Source of the DNA: Salisapilia sapeloensis
Taxonomy: Eukaryota > Oomycota > Peronosporomycetes > Peronosporales > Salisapiliaceae
Direction of reading: 5' to 3'
Assembly: GCA_023334545.1 (NCBI GenBank)
Contig: JAADVB010000029.1
Coordinates: forward strand, 46,818-110,817
DNA length: 64,000 nucleotides
The notes below the pieces were generated by a model, which saw nothing but the letters and a program-made list of their open reading frames with translations, was not told where the DNA came from and did no database searches. A program made the position numbers and the translations under genes. Positions 34,501 to 45,855 of this stretch are shown piece by piece (position 1 is the stretch's first letter; every line of letters begins with the position of its first letter).

Positions 34501-35213
34501 GTTGGTCGAGCGCAAGCGAGAGTTAGAAGACGCGTACACGTCTATTCAAGACTTGATGGAGGTGCTAGATCAACGAAAGGATGAAGCGATCCTCAAGACC
34601 TTTAAAGGTGTGTCGCATCACTTTTCCGAAGTCTTCCAAGAGCTCGTGCCGACAGGTGAAGGGAAGATGCTGATCATTCGAGACGACCCGAGTCAGTCGC
34701 AAGAGTCGACGGAAGGAGAGAACACACCAACGAATGCTCGCGTTGAGTCCTTCTCTGGTGTCCAGATCAAAGTGAACTTCCGAGGGGAAGGAGACTCGTA
34801 CTTGATGCAGCAACTCTCTGGCGGACAAAAGTCACTCGTAGCACTCGCGTTCATCTTTGCCATCCAACGATGTGATCCAGCGCCATTCTATCTGTTTGAT
34901 GAAATCGACCAAGCATTAGACACGAACCATCGAGCAGCAGTAGCGAGACTCATTCAACGCCAGGCACATTCTTCTGAGAACCCGGCACAGGTACTTGTTA
35001 ACTCCTATGATGCTATCTATCCTTCTTACGTGTCTGCTGTAGTTTATCACGTCGACGTTTGGACATGAACTGGTAAAGGTTGCTGACCAGTTCTACGGCA
35101 TTGGTTTCCAAGACAAAGTCAGTCAAGTGTACACGATGACTCCGGAAGACTCGCTCGACTTTATCAGTAACATCATTGCGGAAGAAGATGTGACGAATGA
35201 TACGAACAAGTAG
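31508..35213 (+). CDS. SMC3: Cohesin subunit SMC3
   Basis: Exons 31508-34990 and 35043-35213; 1217 residues, the usual length of SMC3. Walker A is GRNGSGKSNFF at about 32-42. Tandem lysines in MLNKKSITK (about 112-113) align with the acetylated pair used to establish cohesion. Coiled coils flank a hinge at about 520-670 (VRGIYGPIIEL, SLFHVVVDSD). The ABC signature QLSGGQKSLVALAF (about 1101) and Walker B FYLFDEIDQALD (about 1126) complete the ATPase. The 52-nt intron restores the true end (FITSTFGHEL, FYGIGFQDKVSQV); without it the protein would stop in unrelated sequence. The ATG at 31508 starts the canonical first strand (MHLKQVVICGFRSYRD). SMC3 pairs with SMC1 to form the cohesin ring. Confidence 0.96.
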
Positions 35214-35287
35214 CTTCTTTTCTCTTTTAAATGCGTCGGGAATACATATTCAAGCACGACGGCTTCGTTTCTTAGTCCTATCGTACT

Positions 35288-36784
35288 CTAGTCGTTATGA
35301 CGCACGCGTTTACCACCACGACGTAGCTGCAGCGTATCGCGTTCCTCTGCTTGCTTCGACACGAACGCTTGGGTTAAAGCAGCTAGTGCGTCGGTAGTAA
35401 CTGGCCATTGAAGAGCTGCCTTTGGATTCTGCCAGAAGAAGACACTCGTGTCGAAAGACGCAATGCGCCAACGAGTCTTTCGAATGTGCTGCTTTCCTTC
35501 GCAGTAGCCATGATCCTTTTGCTCTATGAGCAAATGGTGTTTGTTGAAGCGACTTTCGTTGAGCACACGCCATCCCTAGGATGATACAACGTTAGTAGTC
35601 GATTAATGGTAAGTGGAGGATGTGTCCTACCTCGGTGTTCTTCCAGGCAGGAATAATAACGATGAAAGCGAGAGCCTTGTCACTCTTTTCCAACAATTGA
35701 GTCATGTGATCCGCCATTCGTTTAATGAGCTTTGGCACGAACGGAGGATTCGCTTCGTAGCATCTGCATACAGAAGAGGTGAGCTATAAGTAGGTAGTAT
35801 ATGGCGCAGATACATACCCTTCACGAGGTGAGAACTCAAAGAAACTACCGACACTACCGAAGACATGGTCTGTATCTAAGAAAGCACTACAGAACGGAGC
35901 GTATCGGCAGTTGAGTGGTGAAGCAAAGCATTCCATTCGACACTCGAAGTGTTCTAAGAGGACATCAAAGCACTCTTCATTGAGTGCAGCTTGAAATCCA
36001 CCTCCATCTAGACTGTCGTAACGGAGTAGAAGACAGAAGACGGCGCTTTCGAACTGATATTTTCCTGGCGGAGTGGTGCTGTCCACATCTTGCTGACGTT
36101 CGTACAGGATGCGGAGCTTGGTGTAATGAGCTGTGCTGAGTTTGACAGAGAAATGACCGTACGAGAGCTCGACCATAGCGTCTTGCTCGGTCACTTTTAC
36201 ATGGCGCTTCTTTCCTACGACAAACGTCTGCTGTTGGAACTTTCGGAGCATCTTGTCCGATAGTTTCGTGAGCTTCTTGCATTGGCGCTTTGCTCCGGAC
36301 TTAGTGGCTCCAGCCTTGAGCAGCTCGTCTTGCAGTCCAGTAAAGTTGCTTTCTCCATGTGGAATCAACGGGTCTTTCTACTCTACCTCGTTACTCCATG
36401 CTTTTCTAAATGGTAATGATAAAAGGACTCTACCTCCGCGACGGTAAGTTGGGAAGTGAACTGCCATGTTTCCAAGACCGAGTTTGGTAATTCCGATAGT
36501 CCTAAATCTTCACCAATGCTCTTGATCTTGGCACATAAGGATCGTACAACCTGTTGTCTAGCAATTTCAAGTGACGGATGCGACTCATACGCCTCCGCTC
36601 GCTTCGCCACGCTCTTGACAATACTCGCTGGCAAGTCCATCGTAACATTTGGATTCCAAATCCCAAGTCCATCCACCTCTTCCTCTCTCTGTCTCTTTTT
36701 AGGTTGCACATCCGCCTCCTCTCTATTCGAAGACACATTGCCGGTGGCATGTGCCATCGAGTCTAGGATGTCGTCCAAGTCCAT
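35288..36784 (-). CDS. PCIF1: PCIF1-type cap-specific adenosine N6-methyltransferase
   Basis: Exons (minus strand) 36784-36434, 36377-35818, 35763-35631, 35575-35288; 443 residues. The catalytic core matches PCIF1: CFASPLNCRYAPFCSAFLDTD, then FGSVGSFFEFSPREG, then the NPPF catalytic motif at residues 309-312 (split from the previous segment by an intron), then ALAFIVIIPAW and ESRFNKHHLLI. In animals this enzyme makes m6Am on a cap-adjacent 2'-O-methyladenosine of mRNA. This homologue is shorter than the animal protein and has no WW domain at its N terminus, where an acidic disordered stretch with a KKRQRE basic patch is found instead. Recruitment by the polymerase II tail would therefore have to differ. 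It is divergent from uL3. Confidence 0.9.
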
Positions 36785-36909
36785 ATTCGATTGTACTGCC
36801 AATCAGGTCGTGTCATCCACTAAAACGTAGGCAATCGTTACAAATTAAGTAATAATTAAAGTGTCATCGACTGGCTGGCAGCACCTCCGACACCTTAACG
36901 ACCTAGAAG

Positions 36910-36925
36910 CTCATTTTGAGTTTTT
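36910..36925 (+). promoter_or_regulatory. Oomycete-type initiator in front of uL3
   Basis: GCTCATTTTGAGTTTT starts 30 nt before the uL3 ATG. It is a close match to the oomycete initiator consensus GCTCATTYYNCAWTTT. Position and strand fit transcription start of this highly expressed gene. Known consensus, read directly here; the start site itself is inferred. Confidence 0.7.
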
Positions 36926-36939
36926 GATCGCAGATCAGC

Positions 36940-38109
36940 ATGGGTCACCGAAAGTTTGAGGCTCCTCGCCACGGTCACTTGGGTTTCTTGCCCAAGAAGC
37001 GTACCAAGCACCACCGTGGTCGCGTACGCAAGTTCCCGAAGGACGACCAGTCCAAGCAGTGCCACTTGACGGCCTTCATGGGCTACAAGGCTGGTATGAC
37101 CCACGTTTTGCGTGAGGTCGACCGACCTGGCTCCAAGCTCCACAAGCGTGAAGTCGTCGAGGCTGTCAGCATCGTCGAGACGCCCCCTATGGTCGTCGTC
37201 GGTGTTGTCGGCTACCTCGAGACGCCGCGTGGCATGCGTACGCTCACGACGGTCTTCGCGGAGCACTTGAGCGAGGAGGTCAAGCGTCGCTTCTACAAGA
37301 ACTGGTACCGTTCCAAGCGCAAGGCTTTCACCAAGTACGCTAAGAAGTACCAGACGAGCCCGGCCGAGATCGAGAACGAGATCAACCGTATGAAGAAGTA
37401 CTGCCAGGTCGTCCGTGTCATTGCTCACACGCAGATCCGTAAGGTCAACCTTCGTCAGAAGAAGGCCCACGTCATGGAGATCCAGGTCAACGGTGGCTCT
37501 GTCTCCGAGAAGGTCGACTTCGCCAAGTCGCTCTTCGAGAAGCAGGTCCCGGTCTCTGCCGTCTTCGCCAAGGACGAGATGATCGACATTTCGGGTGTCA
37601 CCAAGGGTCACGGATTCGAAGGTGTTGTTACCCGTTGGGGTGTCTCCCGTCTTCCGCGTAAGACGCACCGTGGTCTCCGTAAGGTCGCCTGTATCGGTGC
37701 GTGGCACCCTGCCCGCGTTCGTTTCACCGTCCCGCGTGCCGGTCAGAACGGTTACCACCACCGTACGGAGATGAACAAGAAGATCTACCGTATTGGTGCC
37801 GCTGGCGACGCCAAGTCGTGCCAGACGGAGGCTGACCTGACGGAGAAGACGATCACGCCGCTTGGTGGCTTCCCCCACTACGGTATCGTGAACGAAGACT
37901 GGCTCATGATCAAGGGTGCCATCGTCGGTGCCAAGAAGCGTCCGTTGACGCTCCGCAAGTCCAACTTGACGCACACCAAGCGCTCTGCGTTGGAGGAGAT
38001 TAAGCTCAAGTTCATCGATACGTCGTCCAAGCTCGGCCACGGTCGTTTCCAGACCGCCGAAGAAAAGGACAAGTTCCTTGGACCGCTTGCGAGCCGCAAC
38101 CGTGCCTAA
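36940..38109 (+). CDS. RPL3: Cytosolic 60S ribosomal protein uL3 (L3)
   Basis: Single exon, 389 residues, matching the eukaryotic L3 length. It begins [20 protein letters not shown] and has the W-finger and basic-thumb regions ([45 protein letters not shown]) that reach toward the peptidyl-transferase centre, and ends [14 protein letters not shown]. Codon use is strikingly biased to C- and G-ending codons (GTC, AAG, CGT, ACG) compared with neighbours, as expected for a very highly expressed gene. This bias also leaves long open frames on the opposite strand that are not genes. It is divergent from PCIF1, with 155 bp between the start codons. Confidence 0.98.
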   Translation: MGHRKFEAPRHGHLGFLPKKRTKHHRGRVRKFPKDDQSKQCHLTAFMGYKAGMTHVLREVDRPGSKLHKREVVEAVSIVETPPMVVVGVVGYLETPRGMRTLTTVFAEHLSEEVKRRFYKNWYRSKRKAFTKYAKKYQTSPAEIENEINRMKKYCQVVRVIAHTQIRKVNLRQKKAHVMEIQVNGGSVSEKVDFAKSLFEKQVPVSAVFAKDEMIDISGVTKGHGFEGVVTRWGVSRLPRKTHRGLRKVACIGAWHPARVRFTVPRAGQNGYHHRTEMNKKIYRIGAAGDAKSCQTEADLTEKTITPLGGFPHYGIVNEDWLMIKGAIVGAKKRPLTLRKSNLTHTKRSALEEIKLKFIDTSSKLGHGRFQTAEEKDKFLGPLASRNRA

Positions 38110-38173
38110 GTCGCGAAAGAATCAAAGACCTACTGCGCTCAAACGTTGTTTTTTAATCTTTTTCTCTTTTGTT

Positions 38174-39598
38174 TTATTCGAGTTTCTTCTTTTCCAAAGG
38201 TTTTGACACGAGACTGACGTCCGTACGGAAGAGGATCATGCAGATGAGGAAGAAGAGGAGGAAGGCTGAGACGAGGAGCAAAGGTTCATGCAGCATGAAC
38301 CACTGAGGATAGTCGAATGTGACTTCGAAAGGCACATTGTGAGCACTGATCAGGTTCTCCTTACGGAGGATGATGACTGGACGACCGACCGCTGGCGTGT
38401 CGAGATACGTCTGTCGTGTCGTTCGTTCCTCGGATTCGACGCTGAAAGGAACGTTGACATGGATGTTTGTGCTGCCTTCAGGGAGGATAACCTTGACGGT
38501 CAGATCGTCCACGACTGCATCCTTAAGAGACGTAGAAAAGTCGGTCTTGAGACGGAAGGCATCGCCGACGTGCGTCAGGAGCGAGTGCGTCGGGACAGCG
38601 TAACCCAAGTAGAACTGCGTTCGCCAGCCGCCGAAAAGCGGGAAGCGAGGACGAAGCTCCAGGTCTTGGCTCGTGCTCATCGGTCGCAAACGAGACGTCG
38701 AGATGTTGCCAATCTGATCACGATAGTACACGTTGACAGCATCTTTCGGGAGCTGTGCGTGGAGCTCTTGGAACGAGTTTCCCGTGTCACCTCGGAAGGT
38801 AAAGTCGAAGCGAGAGAAGCCTCCTTCCAATCGAGCGCCAGTGTGTTCCATATCAAAGACTTCTTCCACGGACACTCGACCCCACATGGACACTTCAATC
38901 TCACGCACGAGGTTGGTGACGGTCATGAATGGCGCGTTGGACTTGAAATGGACAAGAAGGTCCTTGTTAGCGACGTTGGAAGATGCGGATACGTCTTCAT
39001 ACGGTCCGTATGTGATCGATCCACCTTTACGAACGGTCGGCTGGATCTCTGTAAAGCTCTCGACGCGACTCGATGGCAATTTGAGCTTAGTCGTCTGGGA
39101 TTTCGTGTCGTACGGACTGGAAAACGTCGGTGCGTCTTCAAAAATCACGAGCTGGTCTTCACTCTGACGGATCTGAGCTGGTAGAGGCGTCAGCATGCGT
39201 GTAAAGTACATGGTCAGCTTCATTTTCGACGACTCTCCTGCAGATACGGCAGCAGGGAGTGTGACAGCGTACTCTTGGACACCTTGGTGACGTTCCTTGG
39301 GTGTGACAGCACACGTTGTTGCATCACTCTTTGCAGTTACATACGAAAGCCTCTCACTTTTGTCCATCGGAAGTGTGAAGATATAGTCCGTGACAGGAGC
39401 ATCGGCATCAACGAACTCTATATCCACTTGCTCCCGAACAACATGCTTCGTAAGATCGAGCACACGTTTCACCTACATCTCAAAGATAAATAAAACCAAC
39501 ACCATAGAGTCACCTATATCTATTACATTGGAGTTGATAGGCACAGCTTGTACGGATGCCACAAGCACCGCAACGAGCAAGAGGAAGAGCACTCGCAT
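38174..39598 (-). CDS. RPN1: Ribophorin I, oligosaccharyltransferase subunit OST1
   Basis: Exons (minus strand) 39598-39527 and 39472-38174; 456 residues. Exon 1 is a signal peptide (MRVLFLLLVAVLVASVQA). Exon 2 begins after a 54-nt intron with the family's opening VKRVLDLTKHVVREQVDIEF. Conserved ribophorin I segments include TYYARDQ-like VYYRDQIGNISTSRLR, LELRPRFPLFGGWRTQFYLGY and the lumenal PEGSTNIHV. One membrane helix (about residues 420-442) precedes a short KKK-rich cytosolic tail. The protein is part of the complex that transfers N-glycans to nascent chains in the ER. It is a little shorter than animal forms because the cytosolic tail is brief. Divergent from mitochondrial bL12, with 133 bp between the start codons. 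Confidence 0.94.
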
Positions 39599-39731
39599 AC
39601 TTGATGCCGCGTGTTTTGGATTTAGACGTATCTCTTCCGAATGATCATTGGTCTAATATCCACCTTCTTTCTACCAATCAAAGGCGTATTGTTCTAGCCA
39701 CTCGTTCGATTGATATTTGCAAAAGTTGATA

Positions 39732-40316
39732 ATGTTGCGTCGAGTGGTCTCTAGGAGTGCGTCAGCGGCTCGACGATCTGCTGCTCGTCGATCCCAGGTT
39801 GCATGGTTCTCGGATGATGCCCCGAAGGCTAGTGAAGAGACCCCTGTCGTCGAAGATGAATTGGCGATTACGCCCAAGGTTCAGAAGGTCGTGGATCAGA
39901 TCCTCGAGCTGAACATGGTCGAGATCATGGAGCTTTCTACTGCCATTCAGGTATTTCTACTTGTACATAGAAGTTCTAGGGTGTTTTATTCATTTGCAAT
40001 GGTTGTATAGCAAAAATTCAACCTTCCGGATGTGAGTGCCATGGGTGCCATGGGTGGTGGCGGCGGAGGTGCGCCTGCTGAGGAAGCACCAAAGGAAGAG
40101 AAGACGCAGTTTGATGTGAAATTGGCCAGCTTTGACGCCAAGAGCAAGATTAAGGTCATCAAGGAAGTGCGTGCGATCACCGGTCTTGGACTGAAGGAAG
40201 CCAAGGAGCTCGTCGAGAACGTGCCGGGCGTACTAAAGAAGGACATGAAGAAGGAGGAGGCCGATGAGATTGTTGCTAAGCTAGCCGAGGTTGGTGCCGT
40301 CGTCGAACTCGAATAG
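39732..40316 (+). CDS. MRPL12: Mitochondrial ribosomal protein bL12m (L7/L12)
   Basis: Exons 39732-39950 and 40011-40316; 174 residues. The first 30 residues form an Arg/Ser/Ala-rich mitochondrial presequence ([20 protein letters not shown]). The dimerisation helices ([20 protein letters not shown]) follow, then a Gly/Ala hinge with [13 protein letters not shown], and the C-terminal domain with the highly conserved [20 protein letters not shown] and LVENVPG. The stalk protein recruits translation factors to the mitoribosome. The intron sits exactly between the dimerisation helices and the hinge side. Confidence 0.95.
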
Positions 40317-40466
40317 AAAAAAAACGATACGAAACATGAACAAAACGTACTTAGACAAGTGGTTTGAGCATGCATGTGCATGTCGTATGTAGGAGATCTA
40401 TAGGAATTTGTAGCTAGAGTATAGTTAGGAGATCTCTTGCCTTTTGTATGGAGCTGACAACTAAAG

Positions 40467-42536
40467 ATGAAACGAAAGCAGGAAGATGGCGAACACGGTC
40501 CGATCGATACGAAGAAGCGGCGAAAGTGCCCGTACTTGGACACGATTAATCCACAAGTACTAGACTTTGACTTTGAAAAAGTATGCTCCGTCAGTCTGTC
40601 CGATCAGAACGTCTATGCATGTCTTGTGTGTGGCAAATACTTCACCGGACGTGGTCAAAACACGCATGCGTTCACTCATTCTGTACAAGCCGGTCACCAC
40701 GTCTTTATAAACCTTCAAAATGATCGTGTCTATTGTCTTCCAGGTACATTGCATTTTGTATTCACTACCAACCATTGATTTATACTAAGCACAGCTTTTC
40801 GATAGACAATTACGAAGTCGTGGACAACACTTTACAGCCCGTGAAGAATGCTTTGCGTCCTACTTTCTCCAAAGACGAAGTTGCAAAGTTAGATGAGAAC
40901 CGTTTGTTGTGCCAGGACGCCTTTGGTGTTTCATATCTGCCAGGTACGACCCTGTCGATCTAATCTAGTCGGTAGCATCAAGCTCATACCGTCGTTACGT
41001 AGGCTTCATCGGTCTGAACAACTTGACAAAGACAGACTACATCAATGTAGTCGTACAAGCTTTGGCACACGTACCTCCTCTTCGTGATTACTTTTTGTTA
41101 TCCTCCACCAAGGACGATGCAAAGAGGTCACCACTGGCAATCGCTTTTGGCGAATTACTGCGAAAAATGTGGAGTCCTCACAATTTCAAAAACACCATCA
41201 GTCCACATGAATTCGTACAGGAAGTGTCTGAAAGCAGTAAGAAGCGTTTTCAGATTGGAAAACAGAATGAAAGCTTTGAATTCCTTTCCTGGCTTTTAAA
41301 CGAACTCCATCGGGTACGTCTCTCATCATACTAAACATATGCCTAGTAGAAGTACTTAGTTGTGGAATGATGTAGGGACTGGGAGGAACACATAAGAAGG
41401 GTAGTAGCATCATCCACAAGTGTTTCCAAGGACTTGTGGAAGTCGAGAGTACGGACTCGGCTGAGGGAGCTGAAGAGGAGGAAGAGGAGGGCGACAATAG
41501 CAATGTTATCACAAAGAAGAACAAATCATCTTTCTTGTATGTATACATATTAATATAAGATAATAAAAGCACGACTGACAGTATCGAGGGCAATAGGCTC
41601 TTGTCACTTGATCTTCCATCCACACCTCTGTTCAAGGACTCGCAAGGCGGCAACATCATCCCGCAGGTACAATCCGGTATATATTCTTCGTACTAGCACT
41701 TCTAATGCTCGGATGCCGATAGATTCCTCTCTTTACAGTTTTGGAAAAGTATGATGGACTTCACACGACTGTAAGTTAACCTCTTCTACTTTTACAAACA
41801 TCAAGTTATTAACCTTCATATGCGATGCAGCACGTATTGCAAGATGAAAAGCGATTGAAGAAACGTTATCGGATTGAAAAACTACCTCCTTACCTCATTT
41901 TCCACGTCAAACGCTTTACACGCAACAACTTTTTCGTGGAAAAGAACCCGACGATCGTCAACTTTCCAGTGAAAAACTTGGAATTAAAAGACTATCTTCA
42001 TCTCGAACGGACAATCCCATCCAAAGAAGAGCTAGAACAAACGTACGTCCTCTAGTCTACATAATTTCCACACTACTCACACCTGCGTGTAGATCCATAT
42101 CCGACCTAAAGAAGATGCTAAAGAAAGCAGGTCAATCGTCCAAGGTACCCTCCCACTCTATGACCATCCTATCCGCTTGTCTTATTATGTTTGTAGGGAT
42201 GTACGGAGAAGTCGGATCTGGTCGATAAACTCGTAGAAGCGGCTAATCCTCCGACTAAGTACAATTTGGTCGCCAACATCTGCCATGACAGTCCCGTGAA
42301 CGCAGGTCGGGAGACCGCTGTGCGGACGAATCCTCTGACGGAGGGCAGCTACCGTGTCCATGTCCAGAACAAGGTACAACATCCATACCCACAACTACTA
42401 TCCTTTGTTCTGATCTTGTTCCTAGGCTACGGAGCAATGGTATGAGATCCAGGATTTACATGTCCAAGAGACCATGCCACAGCAGATTGGTGTCTCGGAA
42501 TCGTACATGATGATCTACGAACGGAAACTGTCGTAG
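40467..42536 (+). CDS. USP39: USP39/Sad1, tri-snRNP splicing factor (inactive ubiquitin protease) with SAP-like insertion
   Basis: Ten exons: 40467-40743, 40806-40943, 41003-41313, 41376-41536, 41582-41666, 41723-41770, 41831-42042, 42093-42144, 42197-42373, 42426-42536; 523 residues. A UBP zinc finger occupies about 20-95 (CPYLDTINPQVLDFDFEK, CLVCGKYFTGRG). The USP-like fold follows from GLNNLTKTDYINVVVQAL (about 142), where the position of the catalytic Cys box holds Thr-Asp-Tyr, so the enzyme should be inactive, as in USP39. Other landmarks are SPHEFVQEVS, FLSWLLNELH, LPPYLIFHVKRFTRNNFF and EKNPTIVNFPV. Exons 8-9 (about 411-445) encode an extra helical module (ISDLKKMLKKAGQSSKGC, EKSDLVDKLV) like a SAP domain, absent from human USP39. 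Role: U4/U6.U5 assembly and splicing. Confidence 0.92.
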
Positions 42537-42579
42537 GTCTAGGATCCCAACAAAGTCTCTTTTTGAACATACATCAAGC

Positions 42580-44133
42580 CTACGCACTGATACCAAACTC
42601 ATCGTTCCACTCTTCCATCGCACGCAAACTTTCTTTCGATACACTCGGTCGCACGCGTTGTAAAGCTGCTCGAAAGTCCTGAATATGAATCGGTCGAACG
42701 TCCTTTGATGTCGCTTGGGCAAGTCGAGGACCAAGTGCTCGAATCGGACCGAGCGCTGCATCCTTACATAGGGCTTTGAGATCGCTACCAGAGTAGCCTT
42801 GTGTCGCCTGTACGACCTCGTTCATCTCTCGAGATGACATGGACCATGGCTGTGACTGCAAAAGGTGTCGAAGCAATCCTTCTCTTGATTTTGCCTCTGG
42901 GAGCGGAACTAGTACTCTACTTTAGACACGTGATGGGTGCTTATAGAGGTGGAGATACGTACCGTAGATGCGCTTTTCTAGACGCCGGATGATGGCATCG
43001 TCGAGCTCTTGTGGGAGGTTGGTGGCAGCCATGACGAGGATCCGATCGTCTTGAGATGATGCTGCACCATCTAATTCCATAAAGAACTGGTTCTTTATAC
43101 GACGACTGGCATCGTTCTCAGAGCTTGAGCGACTACCAAGCAACGCGTCGACTTCATCTAGAAAGACGACTGCCGGCTGGAGCTCTCTTGCCATTTCAAA
43201 TAAGGCTCGTACTAGTTTTTCACCTTCACCAACCCATTTGGACGTAAGTGTCGACGCAGAGATACTAGAGTGGATACATGACAGGTGGGTGGGAAGTAGG
43301 ATAAGGAGGGATGCAAAGGTATGTACTTGAAGAAAGTTGCGCTCGACTCGGTTGCTACAGCTTTTGCCAGTAGTGTTTTTCCTATTTGATGGCATCACGC
43401 TTATCGTTTCTATTAAAGTGGACGGCGGATAGCTGGTACGGTACCTGTGCCTGGAGGACCGAAGAGCAGAACGCCTCGAGGAGGTGACCGTAAGCCTGTG
43501 AAGAGGTCGGGTCGAAGGGTAGGATAGATCACAGCTTCCTATATCTCTATCAGTATCAACCTGTCTACTTTTATATGGTTGGGACGAACCTGAAGAACCT
43601 GCTTGGCCAAGTCTAAGCCGGATATGTCGTTCCAAGTGACCGCCGGCGATCGGTCCATGACTTCATCTAGAATAGTATGCGCATATTGCGTGTCCTTTCG
43701 TCTGTGTTTTGATATATTCCGATTCTCTTTGCTCTGCAAAGGTGCTTTCTAACAAGAGTGAGCTACTAGCATCTCGGACGCTCAAAGACTGCAGGCAAGT
43801 ACCTTTGTATTAGATGCCACTATATTTCGTTGTTCGTTCAGCCATTTCTTCAAGTACTCAGCTCTAGACATGTAGTCATGGATTTTGCTGCGTAGCTGTG
43901 TTTGCTCATCGCCAGATAGCTCTACGTCAGGTATAAATGGGATGTCACCTTGAAAAGGTTTAGAAGAGGTAGAGCATACGTTGCGCACAGTTCATCATCT
44001 TTTCAATCGCATTTGCATAAAGTTCGACTGCCTGATCGTATTGACCAGCTTCATCCGCTTCAATAGCATGCTGGATGGCAGTACGCATCTCGTCTTCTCG
44101 GCTGTCGCCTACTAGCGCTCGCAGGAGGAACAT
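42580..44133 (-). CDS. SPAST: Spastin-type microtubule-severing AAA ATPase
   Basis: Seven exons (minus strand): 44133-43980, 43921-43803, 43748-43590, 43538-43445, 43381-43327, 43264-42963, 42908-42580; 403 residues. An MIT domain fills about 12-75 ([32 protein letters not shown]). After a basic linker comes the AAA module: Walker A GPPGTGKT at about 171, pore loop KWVGEGEK, Walker [14 protein letters not shown] region [21 protein letters not shown], and the spastin-type C-terminal helices [20 protein letters not shown] and ending WNDEFG. These features fit spastin better than VPS4 or katanin. There is no N-terminal hairpin membrane segment as in the long animal form. Likely role: cutting microtubules at membranes or flagellar bases. 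The longer of two possible first introns restores the MIT third helix. Confidence 0.9.
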
Positions 44134-44252
44134 TGCTCGTGTTTTATGCCCAATATGATCCCTTTTTGACCTTCATAAATAAGGAAAAACTTGAAATAGC
44201 CAAAATATATGATATCTCATTGCACAAATAGCAATTTTAAACCTAAAAACTA

Positions 44253-45141
44253 ATGATGCTGGGAGCTCTACGATCGACGCTGCGCTCGGCGGCAATTCAA
44301 GCGCCTCGGAATCTCTCCGTGCGCTTTGCAACAATCAATGGTACGCCATCAACTACAGAAGAAAGTATTTAGTGCGTAATAACGTTTTATTCCTCCTATG
44401 TACCGCTAGGCAATCAAGTCCGAACGGGTATGGCATTAGACCTGGATGGAAAGATTTATCGTGTCACCAAGAGCCAACACACCAAGCCTGGAAAAGGAGG
44501 CGCTTACGTCCAAGTATACCTTCCACCAATATTGCGTCGTATACGTTTATTTAGACCTTTTGTGTATCCGTGCGCAATTAGTGCGACTTGAAGGAGATCA
44601 AGACAGGCAATAGAATGAGCAAACGGTTTCGAGCGGCTGAAAGTGTGCAGAAGGCACCGCTTACGCAAGACCAATTCTTCCAGTATCTTTACTCGGACGG
44701 ATCCAACCTCGTACTAATGCACAACGACACGTTTGAACAGGTACATCAGAATGTATTGACAATGCTTTCCTCCTTCTTATTCAAATCTCCAGATGGAGTT
44801 ACCACAAGACATGTTCGAACCTCGGCAACTGGAGTTTCTCATCGAAGGCATGAACCTTTCACTCCAGATCATTGATGGCGACGTCATTTGGGCCAACATG
44901 CCAGACAATGTGACACTTGCCGTGACGGTAGCTTTGCTCTTGTTGATGTTCGCTTGTCTTGTACTGAGTATACTTGTGCCATTTTTAGAAAACGACACCC
45001 AAGGGTGTGGCAGATACAGCGCTCAGTGTCAAGGACGCGACGCTCGAGAATGGTGCAGTGGTCAAAGTCCCGCTCTTTATCGAGATCGGAAATCAGGTCA
45101 AGGTGTCGACACAGGACGGAACGTACTTGGATAAGTTGTAA
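44253..45141 (+). CDS. efp: Organellar (mitochondrial) translation elongation factor P
   Basis: Exons 44253-44340, 44410-44513, 44582-44740, 44793-44927, 44989-45141; 212 residues. The first 25-30 residues are an Arg/Ser/Ala presequence (MMLGALRSTLRSAAIQAPR). The KOW-like domain carries RTGMALDLDGKIYRV and the loop KPGKGG whose Lys (about 58) aligns with the modified Lys of bacterial EF-P. Two OB domains follow (KEIKTGNRMSKRFRAAESVQ, then PLFIEIGNQVKVSTQDG). EF-P relieves ribosome stalling at consecutive prolines. Bacterial-type EF-P in a plastid-free eukaryote should act in mitochondria. It faces spastin across 119 bp. Confidence 0.93.
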
Positions 45142-45366
45142 GACAAGAGGATTAGAACACGTTACTCCTACCCTTGCTTCCTTTCACCCTAGAAACCTGA
45201 TCTTTTCTCGTCCTCCTCTCTTCGAAACTGAAATCTCTGGTACACAATACTTGGAAACCGTGCAAACGTGCTCCATCCCGTTGCCAGTTCCGATTCTTTC
45301 TGCCAACAGCAGGTGTGTTCGACAATCGATTTCTCATCGTTCTGCCACATTTTAAAAAAAGCGACG

Positions 45367-45618
45367 ATGGAAGATACGAATAAAGCAATTGCGACGGATC
45401 TACTGCCATCACCGGCGCCTCTGAATGATAACGCTTCTGCCCATGGCGTCGCGACGTATCTAATCCGGAAGCCGTTTGAGCAGCGGCATCGCACTGACTC
45501 GGCAGACAACGCCCTCGCACTGCAGCAGGAAAAATCACATGCAACTGAATCGAAATGTAAGGACAAGCAGCCTGACCAGGAACCAGCAAGTCAGTCCGAG
45601 GAAGCACCAGCTAGCTAA
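45367..45618 (+). CDS. Small hydrophilic protein, hypothetical
   Basis: 83 residues from an ATG, no intron; 225 bp after EF-P. It is polar and rich in Ala, Ser, Gln and Glu, with no membrane segment. The segment YLIRKPFEQRHRTDSADNAL faintly recalls the phospho-core of endosulfine-like proteins, but key residues differ, and I do not assign it. The frame may continue upstream without a start. An overlapping minus-strand frame is less convincing. Confidence 0.4.
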   Translation: MEDTNKAIATDLLPSPAPLNDNASAHGVATYLIRKPFEQRHRTDSADNALALQQEKSHATESKCKDKQPDQEPASQSEEAPAS

Positions 45619-45855
45619 GTACCAAGGCTGCGCGTGGCAGACCCAGCTCGGTACATCGCCGTACCCCCTTCTACCATTGCATAGATTGCGTGCTGAGACG
45701 TCGAGTTCAATAGAAACAGATAGTAAACGAAATATACTACGTGAATGTGAACCCAAGCATCCAATCTCGATAAAGTAGATCCGAGAGGGAGTACTAGATG
45801 GTCTCGTCACAGGTTATGTACCCGCCACACACTAATTCGCGAGACACTGACGAAA

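Noticed and set aside
34991-35042. Unrelated C-terminal ending of SMC3
   Set aside because: The frame runs into a 52-nt intron. Splicing restores the conserved SMC3 end and a length of 1217 residues.
36378-36433. Stop codons between the two large parts of PCIF1, suggesting two genes
   Set aside because: A 56-nt intron with the same GTAGAG...GAGTAG style removes them, keeps phase, and the halves form one PCIF1-type protein.
36895-38040. 381-residue open frame opposite uL3
   Set aside because: It mirrors the extreme codon bias of uL3, is made of Leu/Arg/Thr/Val-rich nonsense, has no domain and fully overlaps a certain gene.
43922-43979. A 31-nt first intron in spastin
   Set aside because: An acceptor 30 nt further gives a 58-nt intron of normal size and restores the spacing of the third MIT helix, so the longer one was used.
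45189-45566. 125-residue minus-strand frame with a hydrophobic segment
   Set aside because: It overlaps EF-P's 3' flank and the small plus-strand frame, has no domain, and its Cys/Ser/Arg composition is typical of a chance frame.
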